64,000 nucleotides of DNA from Mycolicibacterium sp. CBMA 234 (GTDB lineage Bacteria > Actinomycetota > Actinomycetes > Mycobacteriales > Mycobacteriaceae), in contig NZ_MPKW01000001.1 of assembly GCF_009729415.1 (NCBI RefSeq), positions 62,001 to 126,000 on the forward strand, written 5' to 3'. Positions 1 to 8,274 of the stretch are shown one piece after another. Numbering within the stretch: position 1 is the stretch's first letter; each line of letters starts with the position of its first letter. A model generated the notes under the pieces. That model was not told the origin of the DNA. It saw only the letters and a list, made by a program, of their open reading frames with translations, and searched no databases. A program made the position numbers and the translations under genes.

Positions 1-791
1 ACCGCGTCGCCGTCGATGTTCACCATGCCGTGGTCGGCAACCACCGCCAACAGACCGCCGGACGGCAAGGTCTCCACGATCGATTCGACCAATCGATCGA
101 TCTGCCGCAACTGCATCCGCCAGGCGGCCCCGCCCGCGCCGTACACGTGGCCGAGCAAGTCGAGGTCAGCGTGGTACCCGTAGCAGAAGCCGCCGTCGGC
201 GATGGCGTCCTGCACCCGGGCTGCGAGGTCACCCAGCCGGTGCACACCGACGTAGCGGCCACCGCGCAGCACCGCCCGGGTCATCCCCGAACCGGTGAAT
301 TCGGCACCGGAGATGACGCTGACGTCCATGCCGGCGGCAGCCGCCTGAGCAAATGTGGTGGCCAGCGGCTGGACTTCTTCGGGCGGCAGCGCTTCGCGCA
401 GGTCGGCACCAAATGGATGCGGCGTCCAGCGCAGCGCGTTGATCACGCCGTGGTCGGGAATGCGGAATGAGTAGCCCACCATGCCGTGTTCGCCCGAGAG
501 TCGTCCCGTGCCGACCGCCGCGAGACCGGCGGCGGTCGTCGAGGGGTAGCCCACCCGAACCGTCCGCCCGCGCAGCCCTGCCAGCACCGGCGCATCGTCG
601 GCGTAGGTGTCGAGCAACTGGGCGCCGAGACCATCGATGAGCAGAACGCAGGCGCCGCGAACGCCCGCGGGCAGGTCGATCGGATGGTGCACACCGTCTA
701 GCTGGGCGCCTGCCACACCCATCGCGGCAAGTACGGCAGGCACCACGTCGGCCAGGTGAAGCGCGTCGGGAGACGGGCTCGGGATGTCCAT
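1..791 (-). CDS. Type I phosphodiesterase / nucleotide pyrophosphatase family protein (partial)
   Basis: The C-terminus lies beyond the left window edge; about 263 codons are visible. This is an alkaline-phosphatase-superfamily metalloenzyme expected to hydrolyse phosphodiester or pyrophosphate bonds. Visible signs are the metal-binding Asp in LLIDGLG (about residue 53), the Thr nucleophile region YPSTTAAGL (residues 82-90) and a late metal-binding ADHGM motif near the window edge. The start is the ATG beginning MDIPSPSP. No signal peptide is evident. Two AT-rich palindromes lie 30-90 bases upstream. The substrate cannot be told from the sequence. Confidence 0.85.
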   Translation of the reverse strand, partial: MDIPSPSPDALHLADVVPAVLAAMGVAGAQLDGVHHPIDLPAGVRGACVLLIDGLGAQLLDTYADDAPVLAGLRGRTVRVGYPSTTAAGLAAVGTGRLSGEHGMVGYSFRIPDHGVINALRWTPHPFGADLREALPPEEVQPLATTFAQAAAAGMDVSVISGAEFTGSGMTRAVLRGGRYVGVHRLGDLAARVQDAIADGGFCYGYHADLDLLGHVYGAGGAAWRMQLRQIDRLVESIVETLPSGGLLAVVADHGMVNIDGDA

Positions 792-821
792 GGCCGCGAG
801 CTTAGGGATTTCGCCGCCGAA

Positions 822-835
822 GTAAATGTATTTAC
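822..835. promoter_or_regulatory. AT-rich palindrome GTAAATGTATTTAC
   Basis: GTAAAT-GT-ATTTAC has perfect 6-base arms. It sits about 31 bases upstream of the minus-strand phosphodiesterase start, where a promoter or operator is expected. The AT-richness stands out from the GC-rich surroundings. The binding protein is unknown. Confidence 0.4.
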
Positions 836-867
836 CGCACCGGCATCGAGACCGAATGCATATTTGT

Positions 868-881
868 CCCTATGAATAGGG
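868..881. promoter_or_regulatory. Palindrome CCCTATGAATAGGG
   Basis: Perfect 6-base arms around a GA centre, 46 bases centre-to-centre from the palindrome at 822-835 and in the same intergenic region. It may be a second operator for the phosphodiesterase gene. It does not match the DosR box I know. Confidence 0.35.
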
Positions 882-927
882 CCAATGCAATTGTCCGGCG
901 ACGCGAGCAAATGCGCCGCAGAATTAT

Positions 928-947
928 CCGCCGTAATTACGCGGCGG
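928..947 (-). terminator. Hairpin abutting the stop of the Gly-rich secreted protein gene
   Basis: CCGCCG and CGGCGG pair around TAATTACG, immediately after the TAA stop of the gene at 948-1247. There is no T-tract, as is common for mycobacterial terminators. The centre GTAATTAC is itself a palindrome, so a regulatory role is possible. Confidence 0.4.
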
Positions 948-1247
948 TTATCCGCCCCAGCCGCGCGAGCCGTCCCAGCCGCCGCACATTCCGTTGAAGC
1001 AGCCGTGGCCGAATCCGCCGGTGAACGGGTTCCAGCCGCCGCAGCCCTGCCAGTTCGCCCCGTTGCCGCAGCCACCGCCGCCGCCCTGGCCGTCGGGACC
1101 CCCGTAGCCGTTGTTGTCGGCGACCACGGTCCGGTCCGGACTCATGTTTCCGGACAGTGTCAGCGCTGCTGCCGGAGCGGCAACTATTGCTGCTGTGGCG
1201 GCCACCGCGGCGACCGCCGATGTCATGAACTTCCGCCTAATTAGCAT
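948..1247 (-). CDS. Small secreted Gly/Trp/Cys-rich protein
   Basis: A 99-residue protein with a classical signal peptide: MLIRRKF, then an Ala/Val-rich stretch ending near APAAA. The mature part is low complexity and rich in Gly, Asn, Trp and Cys, with repeated GGW/CGG-type segments and four Cys. A longer frame begins 14 codons upstream, but the start at 1247 places the positive n-region directly before the hydrophobic core. It is an exported protein of unknown function. The gene stands alone. Confidence 0.65.
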   Translation of the reverse strand: MLIRRKFMTSAVAAVAATAAIVAAPAAALTLSGNMSPDRTVVADNNGYGGPDGQGGGGGCGNGANWQGCGGWNPFTGGFGHGCFNGMCGGWDGSRGWGG

Positions 1248-1454
1248 GTCTACAGAATGCTCCCACCGGCCCAGATATTCCAGTCCCAAAGGGCAGCATC
1301 CCGGATTCTGTGAGCACCGTTACTGGTAGACGCACAAATTCGTGGACAAAGAATTTTCGGCCGGGTATCACGCGGTCGGGAGTGTCACCTGAGGGAAAGT
1401 CACAGGTTTCCGATCCGGGCCCACTGCGTCGCCGCTGTTACCCTTTTCCCCGTC

Positions 1455-2672
1455 ATGAGTGTTGTCCCCAGCGGTGAGATCCGGGCGTTGTCCGGCCTGC
1501 GCATCGTCGCCGCAGTGTGGGTGGTGCTGTTCCACTTCCGACCGCTGCTGCAGCAGGCGTCGCCGCCGCTCAGCGAAGCGCTGGCCCCGATTCTCGACTG
1601 TGGTGCGCAGGGCGTGGACTTGTTCTTCATCCTCAGTGGCTTCGTCCTGACCTGGAACTACCTGGAGCGCATGGGGCCGGTCTGGTCGACGCGGGCGACG
1701 CTGCATTTCCTGTGGCTGCGCCTGGCCCGCGTGTGGCCGGTGTACCTGGTCACCATGCATCTGGCCATCGCGTGGCTCATCTTCACGCTCAACGTCGGCA
1801 ACTTCCCGTCCCCGGAGGCCGCGACGCTCACCGGGCCGAACTATCTGCGCCAGCTGTTCCTTGTTCAGCTGTGGGTGGTGCCGTTCTTCGACAACACCAG
1901 CTGGGACGGCCCCGCCTGGTCGATCAGCGCGGAATGGCTGGCCTACCTGCTGTTCGGGCTGTTGGTGATCGTGCTGTTCCGCGTCGCGCAGGCCAGCCGG
2001 GCACGCACCCTGCTGTGGCTGGCATTCGCAGCGACGCTGCCGCCGCTGCTGTTCCTCGCCGCCAGCGGGGCGTTCTACACGCCCTGGAGCTGGCTGCCGC
2101 GCATCGTCCTGCAGTTCACGGCCGGCGCGCTGGCGTGTGCAGCGGTACGCCGACTGAACCTCACCGACCGCGGACGGACGCTCGCGGGTGTCCTGTCGGT
2201 GGTGCTGCTGGCCCTCATCGTGGGTCTCGTCTACTGGTTCGACGCCCATCCGATTTCGTCCATCCGGGACGATTTCGGACTGGTCGACATCTTCTTCCTG
2301 CCATTGGTGGTGGCCTTGTCGGTCGGCACCGGAACCTTGCCGGCGCTGTTGGCGACGCGGGTCATGGTGTACGGCGGGAAGGTGTCGTTCAGCTTGTACA
2401 TGGTCCATGAGCTGGTGCACCAGAGCTGGATTTGGGTCGCCGCCCAGTACCGCATCGACATGGCCCCGAGCTGGAGCACCAAGTTCGTCGTGCTGGCACT
2501 GCTGGCCGGTTCGTTCCTAGGGGCGGTGCTGTTGTTCCACTTTGTCGAAGAACCGGCGCGGCACTGGATGCGCCGCATGGTCGGTTCGGCGGACAGTTCG
2601 AAAACTGTTGCAGGCCAACGTAAACTGCAGGCGATATCTGACGACGACGAGCCGGCCACGCGGGCGGGCTAA
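1455..2672 (+). CDS. Membrane acyltransferase 3 family protein
   Basis: The 405-residue, multi-pass protein has family hallmarks: a His in the first membrane segment (VVLFHFRP), a VDLFFILSGFVLTW segment and PAWSISAEW. Acyltransferase-3 proteins move acetyl or other acyl groups across the membrane onto extracytoplasmic glycans or lipids. The C-terminal tail is short and cytoplasmic-like, with no fused SGNH domain; a separate SGNH hydrolase follows 41 bases downstream. No strong ribosome site precedes the ATG, so the start is by frame and homology. The acceptor substrate is unknown. Confidence 0.85.
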   Translation: MSVVPSGEIRALSGLRIVAAVWVVLFHFRPLLQQASPPLSEALAPILDCGAQGVDLFFILSGFVLTWNYLERMGPVWSTRATLHFLWLRLARVWPVYLVTMHLAIAWLIFTLNVGNFPSPEAATLTGPNYLRQLFLVQLWVVPFFDNTSWDGPAWSISAEWLAYLLFGLLVIVLFRVAQASRARTLLWLAFAATLPPLLFLAASGAFYTPWSWLPRIVLQFTAGALACAAVRRLNLTDRGRTLAGVLSVVLLALIVGLVYWFDAHPISSIRDDFGLVDIFFLPLVVALSVGTGTLPALLATRVMVYGGKVSFSLYMVHELVHQSWIWVAAQYRIDMAPSWSTKFVVLALLAGSFLGAVLLFHFVEEPARHWMRRMVGSADSSKTVAGQRKLQAISDDDEPATRAG

Positions 2673-2713
2673 CCGTAATTCGTCGAGCTACCGACCACAT
2701 AATTGGGGGAGCA

Positions 2714-3400
2714 TTGCGTCATCTGACCACCATGTTGCTGGCGTTCGCGCTGCTTGCGGCGGCCGTCGTGAGCGGACCCAATCCGGCACATGCGTACCAG
2801 AATGTGCGACCGGGGAGGCAGCCCGACCGCATCGCGGTGATCAGCGACTCGTACACCAACGGCACCAACTTCGGCGGCCAGGGGCCGCGGAGCTGGCCGG
2901 TGCAGGCGTGGCGCAGCCTCGCGGCGCAGGGCGTCCCGGTGGCGTCCGACGTCGCAGCCGAAGGCCGGGCCGGATACATCGTGCGCGGCGACCACGGCAG
3001 CATCTTCCGTGACTTGACTGCCCGGGCGGTGCGTCCGGACGACGCGCTGGTGGTGTTCTTCGGCTCCCGCAATGATGAGGGCGTCGACCCCATGCAAATG
3101 TCCGGCGCGGCACATGATGCGTTCATGCTGGCCCGGGCGACCGCGCCCGCCGCCAAGTTGCTGGTGATCGGTCCGCCCTGGCCGACGGCCGACGTACCGC
3201 CTGACGTGCTGCAGATCCGCGACGTGCTGGGCTTCCAGGCCGGCATGGTCGGCGCGACGTTCATCGACCCGATCGCCGAGCGCTGGTTCATGGACCGCCC
3301 TGATCTGATCGCGCCCGACGGGGTACACCCCACCGACGCCGGGCACGACTACCTGGCCGCCCTCATCGCGCCGCGGATCAGAAGCGAACTGCCGAACTGA
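2714..3400 (+). CDS. Secreted SGNH/GDSL-type hydrolase
   Basis: The 228-residue protein has a signal peptide (MRHLTTMLLAFALLAAAVV, cleavage near AHA). The SGNH blocks are visible: the nucleophile Ser in VISDSYTNG, FGSRND matching the GxND block, and DGVHPTDAGH with the catalytic Asp-x-x-His. It should be an extracytoplasmic esterase or acyl-carrier partner. The TTG start keeps the basic n-region; GGGGGAG lies only two bases ahead of it, so an ATG at 2732 remains possible. It probably works with the acyltransferase just upstream. Confidence 0.85.
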   Translation: MRHLTTMLLAFALLAAAVVSGPNPAHAYQNVRPGRQPDRIAVISDSYTNGTNFGGQGPRSWPVQAWRSLAAQGVPVASDVAAEGRAGYIVRGDHGSIFRDLTARAVRPDDALVVFFGSRNDEGVDPMQMSGAAHDAFMLARATAPAAKLLVIGPPWPTADVPPDVLQIRDVLGFQAGMVGATFIDPIAERWFMDRPDLIAPDGVHPTDAGHDYLAALIAPRIRSELPN

Positions 3401-3446
3401 GCTACACAGGTGCCCGAGAAACGGCCGCCGTACCAAGGCGCGACCG

Positions 3447-4067
3447 TCAGTTGCCCAGGATCGCCAGTGCTAGGCACGCTGCGGCGAAGATCGAGATGGA
3501 CAACAGCAGCAGGCTGAAAAGCCGTTCGTTTCTCGTTGTGAGTTGCCCGTCTCCCCACCGCAATCTCGCGAGCAGAAGGCCCGCAGCAACCAGGCCGATT
3601 TCCACCACTGCCACGAGCACCACCTGCAGGATGACGATGGTGAACTCGTTGACCGTAAAGGCGTGGTTGCCGCTGACGCATTGAACGGTGGTGCTACTAC
3701 TCCTAGTCATGACGGTCATGGTCCGCACGGTTTTGAACGTGAGGTGGTAGGAGCCGTCGCCGCACACGATCCAGCGGGTCCAGCTCACAGTTGACGGGGC
3801 CATACTCTCCAGGAGCCAGCCGGGAAGGAACACGAGAAGTACGAGAGGTATCAGCGCGAAGGTCCCGACAATCGCGACCCAAACCCGCCGCCCTTCCTTG
3901 TGCGGCGGTGGCGCGACCTGGCGCGAACTCAGAAGGTCGGCGGCGCGTCCGCTGTCGGCTTCGGCGTCAGTGTTGGCAAGCTGGCGTTCCAGCTCAGCTA
4001 GGCGCTTTTGCTGAGCAAGCTGGCGCTCGAGCTCTTCGATACGCTTTTCGGTGTCGTCCTGCTCCAC
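3447..4067 (-). CDS. Membrane protein with N-terminal coiled coil
   Basis: I do not recognise this 206-residue protein. Residues 1-35 are charged and heptad-like (KRIEELERQLAQQKRL), predicting a coiled coil. A linker and three hydrophobic segments follow: around VAIVGTFALIPLVLLVFL, around VILQVVLVAVVEIGLVAAG, and the C-terminal LLLLSISIFAAACLALAIL. Two Cys lie between the first two segments. Start is GTG. It is probably an inner-membrane protein of unknown role and may form oligomers through the coiled coil. The stop faces the SGNH gene in convergent orientation. Confidence 0.6.
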   Translation of the reverse strand: MEQDDTEKRIEELERQLAQQKRLAELERQLANTDAEADSGRAADLLSSRQVAPPPHKEGRRVWVAIVGTFALIPLVLLVFLPGWLLESMAPSTVSWTRWIVCGDGSYHLTFKTVRTMTVMTRSSSTTVQCVSGNHAFTVNEFTIVILQVVLVAVVEIGLVAAGLLLARLRWGDGQLTTRNERLFSLLLLSISIFAAACLALAILGN

Positions 4068-4147
4068 CAGCGAATCGTGCCACGGGTGAGTCGTGGACGC
4101 AGGAATTCGCAGCTGCAGGCTGACGCCTTAACGGGTTGCTAGCTTGG

Positions 4148-5227
4148 CTACTCGTCGATGGGCAGGTTGTCGCGCACGTCGTAGCGGACGTCGTTGCCAC
4201 CGTCCTCGCGGGCGCGTTCCATGGCCTGTGCCGCGGCGGCCAGCAATGCGTCGATGACGACCTCCGGCGGGTGGACGGTCAGTGGCGCCAGCGGCGTGCA
4301 CACGACGCCGATACTGGCGGTCACCCGCGACGGCGTCGACTTCATGGCGCCTTGGATCCGGTCGATCAGCGGTGACGCGTCGGGCGTCGTGAAGGTATCG
4401 GCGACGATGAAGTCGCTGTCGGAGATGTGTGCGGCGATCGCGTTGCGGCGCACGGTCTCCCGCAGCGCTTGACTGACGTCGATGCGGGCGCGGTTGGCGT
4501 GCCGCGGGCCCGACATCGAGGCCAGCAGCGGGAAGCTGTCGATGCTGACCACTGCCAGCACCATGTGCCGGTCGTCTTGCCGGTTCCGGGCCGCGAGGAG
4601 GTTCGCGGCGCGGGCGTACAGCCCGTCGGTGTTGAGCAACCCGGTCAGTTGCTCGATCTCGCTGTAGTGGATGTCGGTCGAGCTGAGGTCGATCGCGGTC
4701 CGGCAGGTGTAGAACACGTAGACGTTGACTAGGGCGATGACCGCAGCGGCGCTGAAGGCCAGGGCCGGGTCGTGCATACCGATGCGCACTGCGAGGTAGC
4801 CGAGGGTAATGGCGCCCGCACCCCATATCGGGACGAGAAAAATCGGATGGTGCAGGAACGCCACATACCCCGTGGCGAAGATGAACGAGATGGTGGCCAA
4901 CATCCCGAGCATCGGGTCCGACATCACCAGGCACGCGGCGCTCATCGGGATGGCCCACAGGGTGACCGTGATGATCGAGAAACGTTGTGAAGGCCAGGAA
5001 TGTCTGAGCCACACCGACGCGACGGTCAGGGAGTACACGGCGATGGCGACGGCGATTGCCTCTCGCACCGGTCCGTGCGGCCCGGCCGGGCTGAGAATCA
5101 GCAGCATCGGCAGCAGCCCCACGCCACCGTTGACGAAGGCGACCACTCGGGCTGTCCTGGCTTGCAGTCCTCGGGCGGCAAGCAACGAGGTGAGCCAGTA
5201 GTAGTTGCTCTGCCCGCCGGGAATCAT
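4148..5227 (-). CDS. Membrane protein with degenerate GGDEF domain
   Basis: The 359-residue protein has an N-terminal half of about five or six membrane segments, then a GGDEF-type domain recognisable by EIEQLTGLLNTDGL and the later ASIGVV strand. The signature loop reads SDSDF instead of GG(D/E)EF, and the RxxD inhibitory site five residues before it reads RRNA. It should therefore neither make cyclic di-GMP nor bind it at the usual I-site. It may act as a sensor or scaffold. It is divergent from furA across a 353-base gap. An intact diguanylate cyclase with a similar plan lies at 12203-13348. Confidence 0.8.
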   Translation of the reverse strand: MIPGGQSNYYWLTSLLAARGLQARTARVVAFVNGGVGLLPMLLILSPAGPHGPVREAIAVAIAVYSLTVASVWLRHSWPSQRFSIITVTLWAIPMSAACLVMSDPMLGMLATISFIFATGYVAFLHHPIFLVPIWGAGAITLGYLAVRIGMHDPALAFSAAAVIALVNVYVFYTCRTAIDLSSTDIHYSEIEQLTGLLNTDGLYARAANLLAARNRQDDRHMVLAVVSIDSFPLLASMSGPRHANRARIDVSQALRETVRRNAIAAHISDSDFIVADTFTTPDASPLIDRIQGAMKSTPSRVTASIGVVCTPLAPLTVHPPEVVIDALLAAAAQAMERAREDGGNDVRYDVRDNLPIDE

Positions 5228-5521
5228 GCCGCCACCCGCAGGCCGGCTACGACGGCCAGCCGGCGAACCGGACGGCGTTCGACGCTGCGTTGCATGTGCA
5301 GCAGATTAACAACCGGTCAACAGGGTTTTGGGTCGCGTCGGCAAAGCCGGTTCATACGGTCCAGTGGTACACCCTGTCCACCGGCGGGTGGGAACCGGGG
5401 CGGGCTACTGGTTATCGCAATTGCCGTACAGGACGATGATCGGTGGCCTAAAGTTTCTGCGGAACAACGGCTTTGACGTCATGGATGGACGGCCGTCGTC
5501 GGGATCACGCCGGGAATTCAC

Positions 5522-5535
5522 GTGATGTACATCAC
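5522..5535. promoter_or_regulatory. CRP-like palindrome GTGATGTACATCAC upstream of furA
   Basis: A perfect 14-base palindrome of the form GTGA-N6-TCAC, matching the core of the CRP/FNR-family site used by mycobacterial CRP. It ends nine bases before the furA -35 box, a position suited to activation. That CRP binds here is inference. Confidence 0.5.
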
Positions 5536-5544
5536 TCCAAAGTC

Positions 5545-5580
5545 TTGACTCAGTCCAAAAAAGCGCGTAGAAGTGAACGT
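5545..5580 (+). promoter_or_regulatory. furA-katG promoter and probable FurA operator
   Basis: TTGACT (5545-5550) and TAGAAG (5568-5573) are 17 bases apart, placing transcription initiation at or next to the GTG at 5581, so the furA mRNA is probably leaderless. The A-rich CAGTCCAAAAAAG between the boxes resembles the autoregulatory FurA-binding sequence known upstream of mycobacterial furA. Confidence 0.65.
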
Positions 5581-6027
5581 GTGACGACGGACTACACGGA
5601 GCAGCTGCGCACCGCAGACCTCCGTGTGACGCGACCCCGCCTTGCAGTGCTTGAGGTGGTGTCAAGTCGTCCGCACGCCGACACGGAGACCGTCTTCGAT
5701 GCGGTCCGCGAGTTCCTGCCCGACGTCTCGCGCCAAGCCGTCTACGACGTACTGGCCGCGCTGACCACCGCCGGGCTGATCCGTCGGATTCAGCCCTCGG
5801 GGTCTGTGGCCCGCTACGAATGCCGCGTGGGGGACAACCACCACCACGTCGTGTGCCGGATGTGCGGCACCATCGCCGATATTGACTGCGCCACGGGGGA
5901 AGCGCCCTGCCTGACCCCGTCGGACGGCCACGGTGCGCTTGACGGTTTCGTCGTCGACGAAGCCGAAGTCATCTATTGGGGCGTGTGTCCCGACTGCGCG
6001 GTAACAGCTTCACGATCACATCCGTGA
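5581..6027 (+). CDS. furA: Ferric uptake regulator family repressor FurA
   Basis: The 148-residue protein has a winged-helix domain with recognition helix SRQAVYDVLAALTTAGLI, then the Fur metal-binding region with DNHHHVV, CRMC and a C-terminal CPDC. FurA is a redox- and metal-responsive repressor of katG and of itself. The GTG start coincides with the predicted transcription start, giving a leaderless message; an upstream in-frame extension is therefore rejected. katG begins 36 bases downstream in the same direction, the classical mycobacterial arrangement. Confidence 0.93.
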   Translation: MTTDYTEQLRTADLRVTRPRLAVLEVVSSRPHADTETVFDAVREFLPDVSRQAVYDVLAALTTAGLIRRIQPSGSVARYECRVGDNHHHVVCRMCGTIADIDCATGEAPCLTPSDGHGALDGFVVDEAEVIYWGVCPDCAVTASRSHP

Positions 6028-6063
6028 TCACAGCCCATTTCACCACTCCCGGAAGGAAATGCA

Positions 6064-8217
6064 GTGCCTGAGGAAACCACTGGCTGCCCGATGCGCATCA
6101 AGCCCCCCGTGGAGGGCGGCAGCAACCGTGATTGGTGGCCCAACGCGGTCAACTTGAAGATCCTGCAGAAGAACCCGCCGGCTGTCGATCCGACTGACGA
6201 AGGCTACGACTATCGCGAGGCCGTGAAGACGCTCGACTTCGAGGCCTTCGAGCGCGACTTCGACGAGCTGCTGACCAACTCGCAGGAGTGGTGGCCCGCC
6301 GACTTCGGCCACTACGGCCCGCTGTTCGTCCGCATGTCCTGGCACGCCGCGGGCACCTACCGCGTCGAGGACGGCCGCGGCGGTGGCGGTCGCGGCATGC
6401 AGCGCTTCGCCCCGCTGAACAGCTGGCCAGACAACGTCAGCCTGGACAAGGCCCGTCGTCTGCTGTGGCCGCTGAAGAAGAAGTACGGCAAGAAGATCTC
6501 GTGGTCGGACCTGATCGTCTACGCAGGCAACCGGGCCATGGAGCACATGGGCTTCAAGACCGCTGGCTTTGCCTTCGGTCGCCCCGACTTCTGGGAGCCC
6601 GAGGAGGACATCTACTGGGGCTCGGAGCACGAGTGGCTGGGTTCGCAGGACCGCTACGCCGGCACCGACCGCACCAAGCTGGAGAACCCGCTGGCCGCCA
6701 GCCACATGGGTCTGATCTACGTCAATCCTGAAGGCCCCGAAGGTAATCCGGACTACCTGGCGGCTGCCATCGACATCCGCGAGACCTTCGGCCGCATGGC
6801 GATGAACGACATCGAGACCGCCGCGCTGATCGTCGGTGGACACACCTTCGGCAAGACCCACGGCGCCACCGACGTCGAGAACGGGCCGGAGCCCGAGGCT
6901 GCCGCGCTCGAGCAGATGGGCCTGGGCTGGAGCAACCCCGGGGTCGGCAACGAGACTGTCAGCAGCGGTATCGAGGTCACCTGGACCCACACCCCGACCA
7001 AATGGGACAACTCGTTCCTGGAGATCCTCTACGGCAACGAGTGGGAGCTGACCAAGAGCCCCGCCGGCGCCAACCAGTGGAAGCCCAAGGACGGCGGCTG
7101 GGCCAACTCGGTTCCGATGGCTCAGGGCACCGGTAAGACCCACCCGTCGATGCTGACCACCGACCTGTCCATGCGGTTCGACCCGATCTACGGCGAGATC
7201 ACCCGCCGCTGGCTGGATCACCCGGAGGAGCTGGCCGAGGAGTACGCCAAGGCCTGGTTCAAGCTGCTGCACCGCGATATGGGTCCTGTGGCGCGTTACC
7301 TCGGCCCGCTGGCGCCCAAGCAGACTTGGCTCTGGCAGGACGTGATTCCGGCCGGCAAGGCACTGTCCGACGGTGACGTTGCCACCCTGAAGGCAGCCAT
7401 CGCCGAGTCTGGCCTGTCGGTCCAGCAGCTGGTGGACACCGCATGGAAGGCGGCGGCCTCGTACCGCTCCAGTGACATGCGTGGTGGCGCCAACGGTGGC
7501 CGCATCCGGCTGCAGCCGCAGCTCGGCTGGGAGGTCAACGAGCCTGACGAGCTGGCTCAAGTGATCCGCAAGCTTGAGGAGATTCAGCAGGCGTCGTCGA
7601 CCGGTGTGTCGTTCGCCGACCTGGTGGTCCTCGGCGGTGTGGTTGGTGTCGAAAAGGCAGCCGAGGCAGCCGGTTTCGACGTCACGGTGCCGTTTGCCTC
7701 GGGCCGTGGCGACGCCAGCCAGGATCAGACCGACATTGAGTCGTTCGCCTACCTGGAGCCCAAGGGCGACGGTTTCCGGAACTTCGTCGGCAAGGGGGAC
7801 ACCCTGCCGTCCGAGTACCGGTTGATCGACCGGGCCAACCTCCTGGGCCTGTCGGCGCCGGAGATGGCCGTGCTGATCGGCGGTCTGCGCGTGCTGGGTG
7901 CCAACCACGGCGGCTCGGACCTCGGCGTGCTGACGGAGAACAAGGGTCACCTGACCAACGACTACTTCGTCAACCTGACCGACATGGGCACCAAGTGGGC
8001 TCCGTCGCCTGCTGACGATGGCACCTACGTCGGCAGCGACCGCGCCAGCGGCGCGCCGAAGTGGACCGCCAGCCGCGTCGACCTGCTGTTCGGCTCGAAC
8101 TCGCAGCTGCGATCCCTGGCCGAGGTCTACGCCGAGGACGACGCCAAGGAGAAGTTCGTCAAGGACTTCGTCGCCGCGTGGGCCAAGGTGATGGATAACG
8201 ACCGGTTCGACGTCTAG
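6064..8217 (+). CDS. katG: Catalase-peroxidase KatG
   Basis: The 717-residue haem enzyme breaks down hydrogen peroxide and, in pathogens, activates isoniazid. Distal residues Arg90, Trp93 and His94 lie in [13 protein letters not shown]; proximal His260 is in GGHTFGKTH. The Trp93-Tyr219-Met245 set for the covalent adduct is complete. The Ser equivalent to M. tuberculosis Ser315 is kept (VSSGIEV, Ser301). Both the active N-terminal and the haem-less C-terminal peroxidase repeats are present, though the protein is somewhat shorter than the roughly 740 residues of the tuberculosis enzyme. The GTG start follows a GGAAGGAAAT ribosome site. A strong terminator follows. Confidence 0.97.
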   Translation: MPEETTGCPMRIKPPVEGGSNRDWWPNAVNLKILQKNPPAVDPTDEGYDYREAVKTLDFEAFERDFDELLTNSQEWWPADFGHYGPLFVRMSWHAAGTYRVEDGRGGGGRGMQRFAPLNSWPDNVSLDKARRLLWPLKKKYGKKISWSDLIVYAGNRAMEHMGFKTAGFAFGRPDFWEPEEDIYWGSEHEWLGSQDRYAGTDRTKLENPLAASHMGLIYVNPEGPEGNPDYLAAAIDIRETFGRMAMNDIETAALIVGGHTFGKTHGATDVENGPEPEAAALEQMGLGWSNPGVGNETVSSGIEVTWTHTPTKWDNSFLEILYGNEWELTKSPAGANQWKPKDGGWANSVPMAQGTGKTHPSMLTTDLSMRFDPIYGEITRRWLDHPEELAEEYAKAWFKLLHRDMGPVARYLGPLAPKQTWLWQDVIPAGKALSDGDVATLKAAIAESGLSVQQLVDTAWKAAASYRSSDMRGGANGGRIRLQPQLGWEVNEPDELAQVIRKLEEIQQASSTGVSFADLVVLGGVVGVEKAAEAAGFDVTVPFASGRGDASQDQTDIESFAYLEPKGDGFRNFVGKGDTLPSEYRLIDRANLLGLSAPEMAVLIGGLRVLGANHGGSDLGVLTENKGHLTNDYFVNLTDMGTKWAPSPADDGTYVGSDRASGAPKWTASRVDLLFGSNSQLRSLAEVYAEDDAKEKFVKDFVAAWAKVMDNDRFDV

Positions 8218-8231
8218 TCAGAACCTGACTC

Positions 8232-8265
8232 AGTACCCCGTGGGCCTTCGGGCTCACGGGGTACT
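8232..8265 (+). terminator. Strong intrinsic terminator after katG
   Basis: AGTACCCCGTG pairs with CACGGGGTACT, and GGCC/GGCT extends the stem around a TTCG-containing loop; TGTGCTTTTTG follows. This is one of the clearest terminators in the window. The T-run overlaps the beginning of the next reading frame. Confidence 0.9.
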
Positions 8266-8274
8266 GTGCTTTTT

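Larger units (their letters stand above)
5228..5580. other. 353-base intergenic region between the degenerate GGDEF gene and furA
   Basis: No convincing ORF or RNA is seen in most of this stretch. The right end holds the CRP-like palindrome (5522-5535) and the furA promoter (5545-5580). The left end should contain the promoter of the minus-strand GGDEF-like gene, but I could not pick out a clear -10/-35 pair. Confidence 0.5.

Noticed and set aside
868..881. Possible DosR box
   Set aside because: The dyad reads CCCTAT..ATAGGG, while the DosR site is built on GGGACT..AGTCCC; orientation and core do not match.
1368..2420. 350-codon frame antisense to the first acyltransferase
   Set aside because: Arg/Gln-rich shadow frame; the plus-strand protein has clear family motifs.
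6040..7950. 636-codon open frame antisense to katG
   Set aside because: Shadow frame caused by GC-rich codon bias; katG on the plus strand is complete and intact and the antisense protein shows no known domain.
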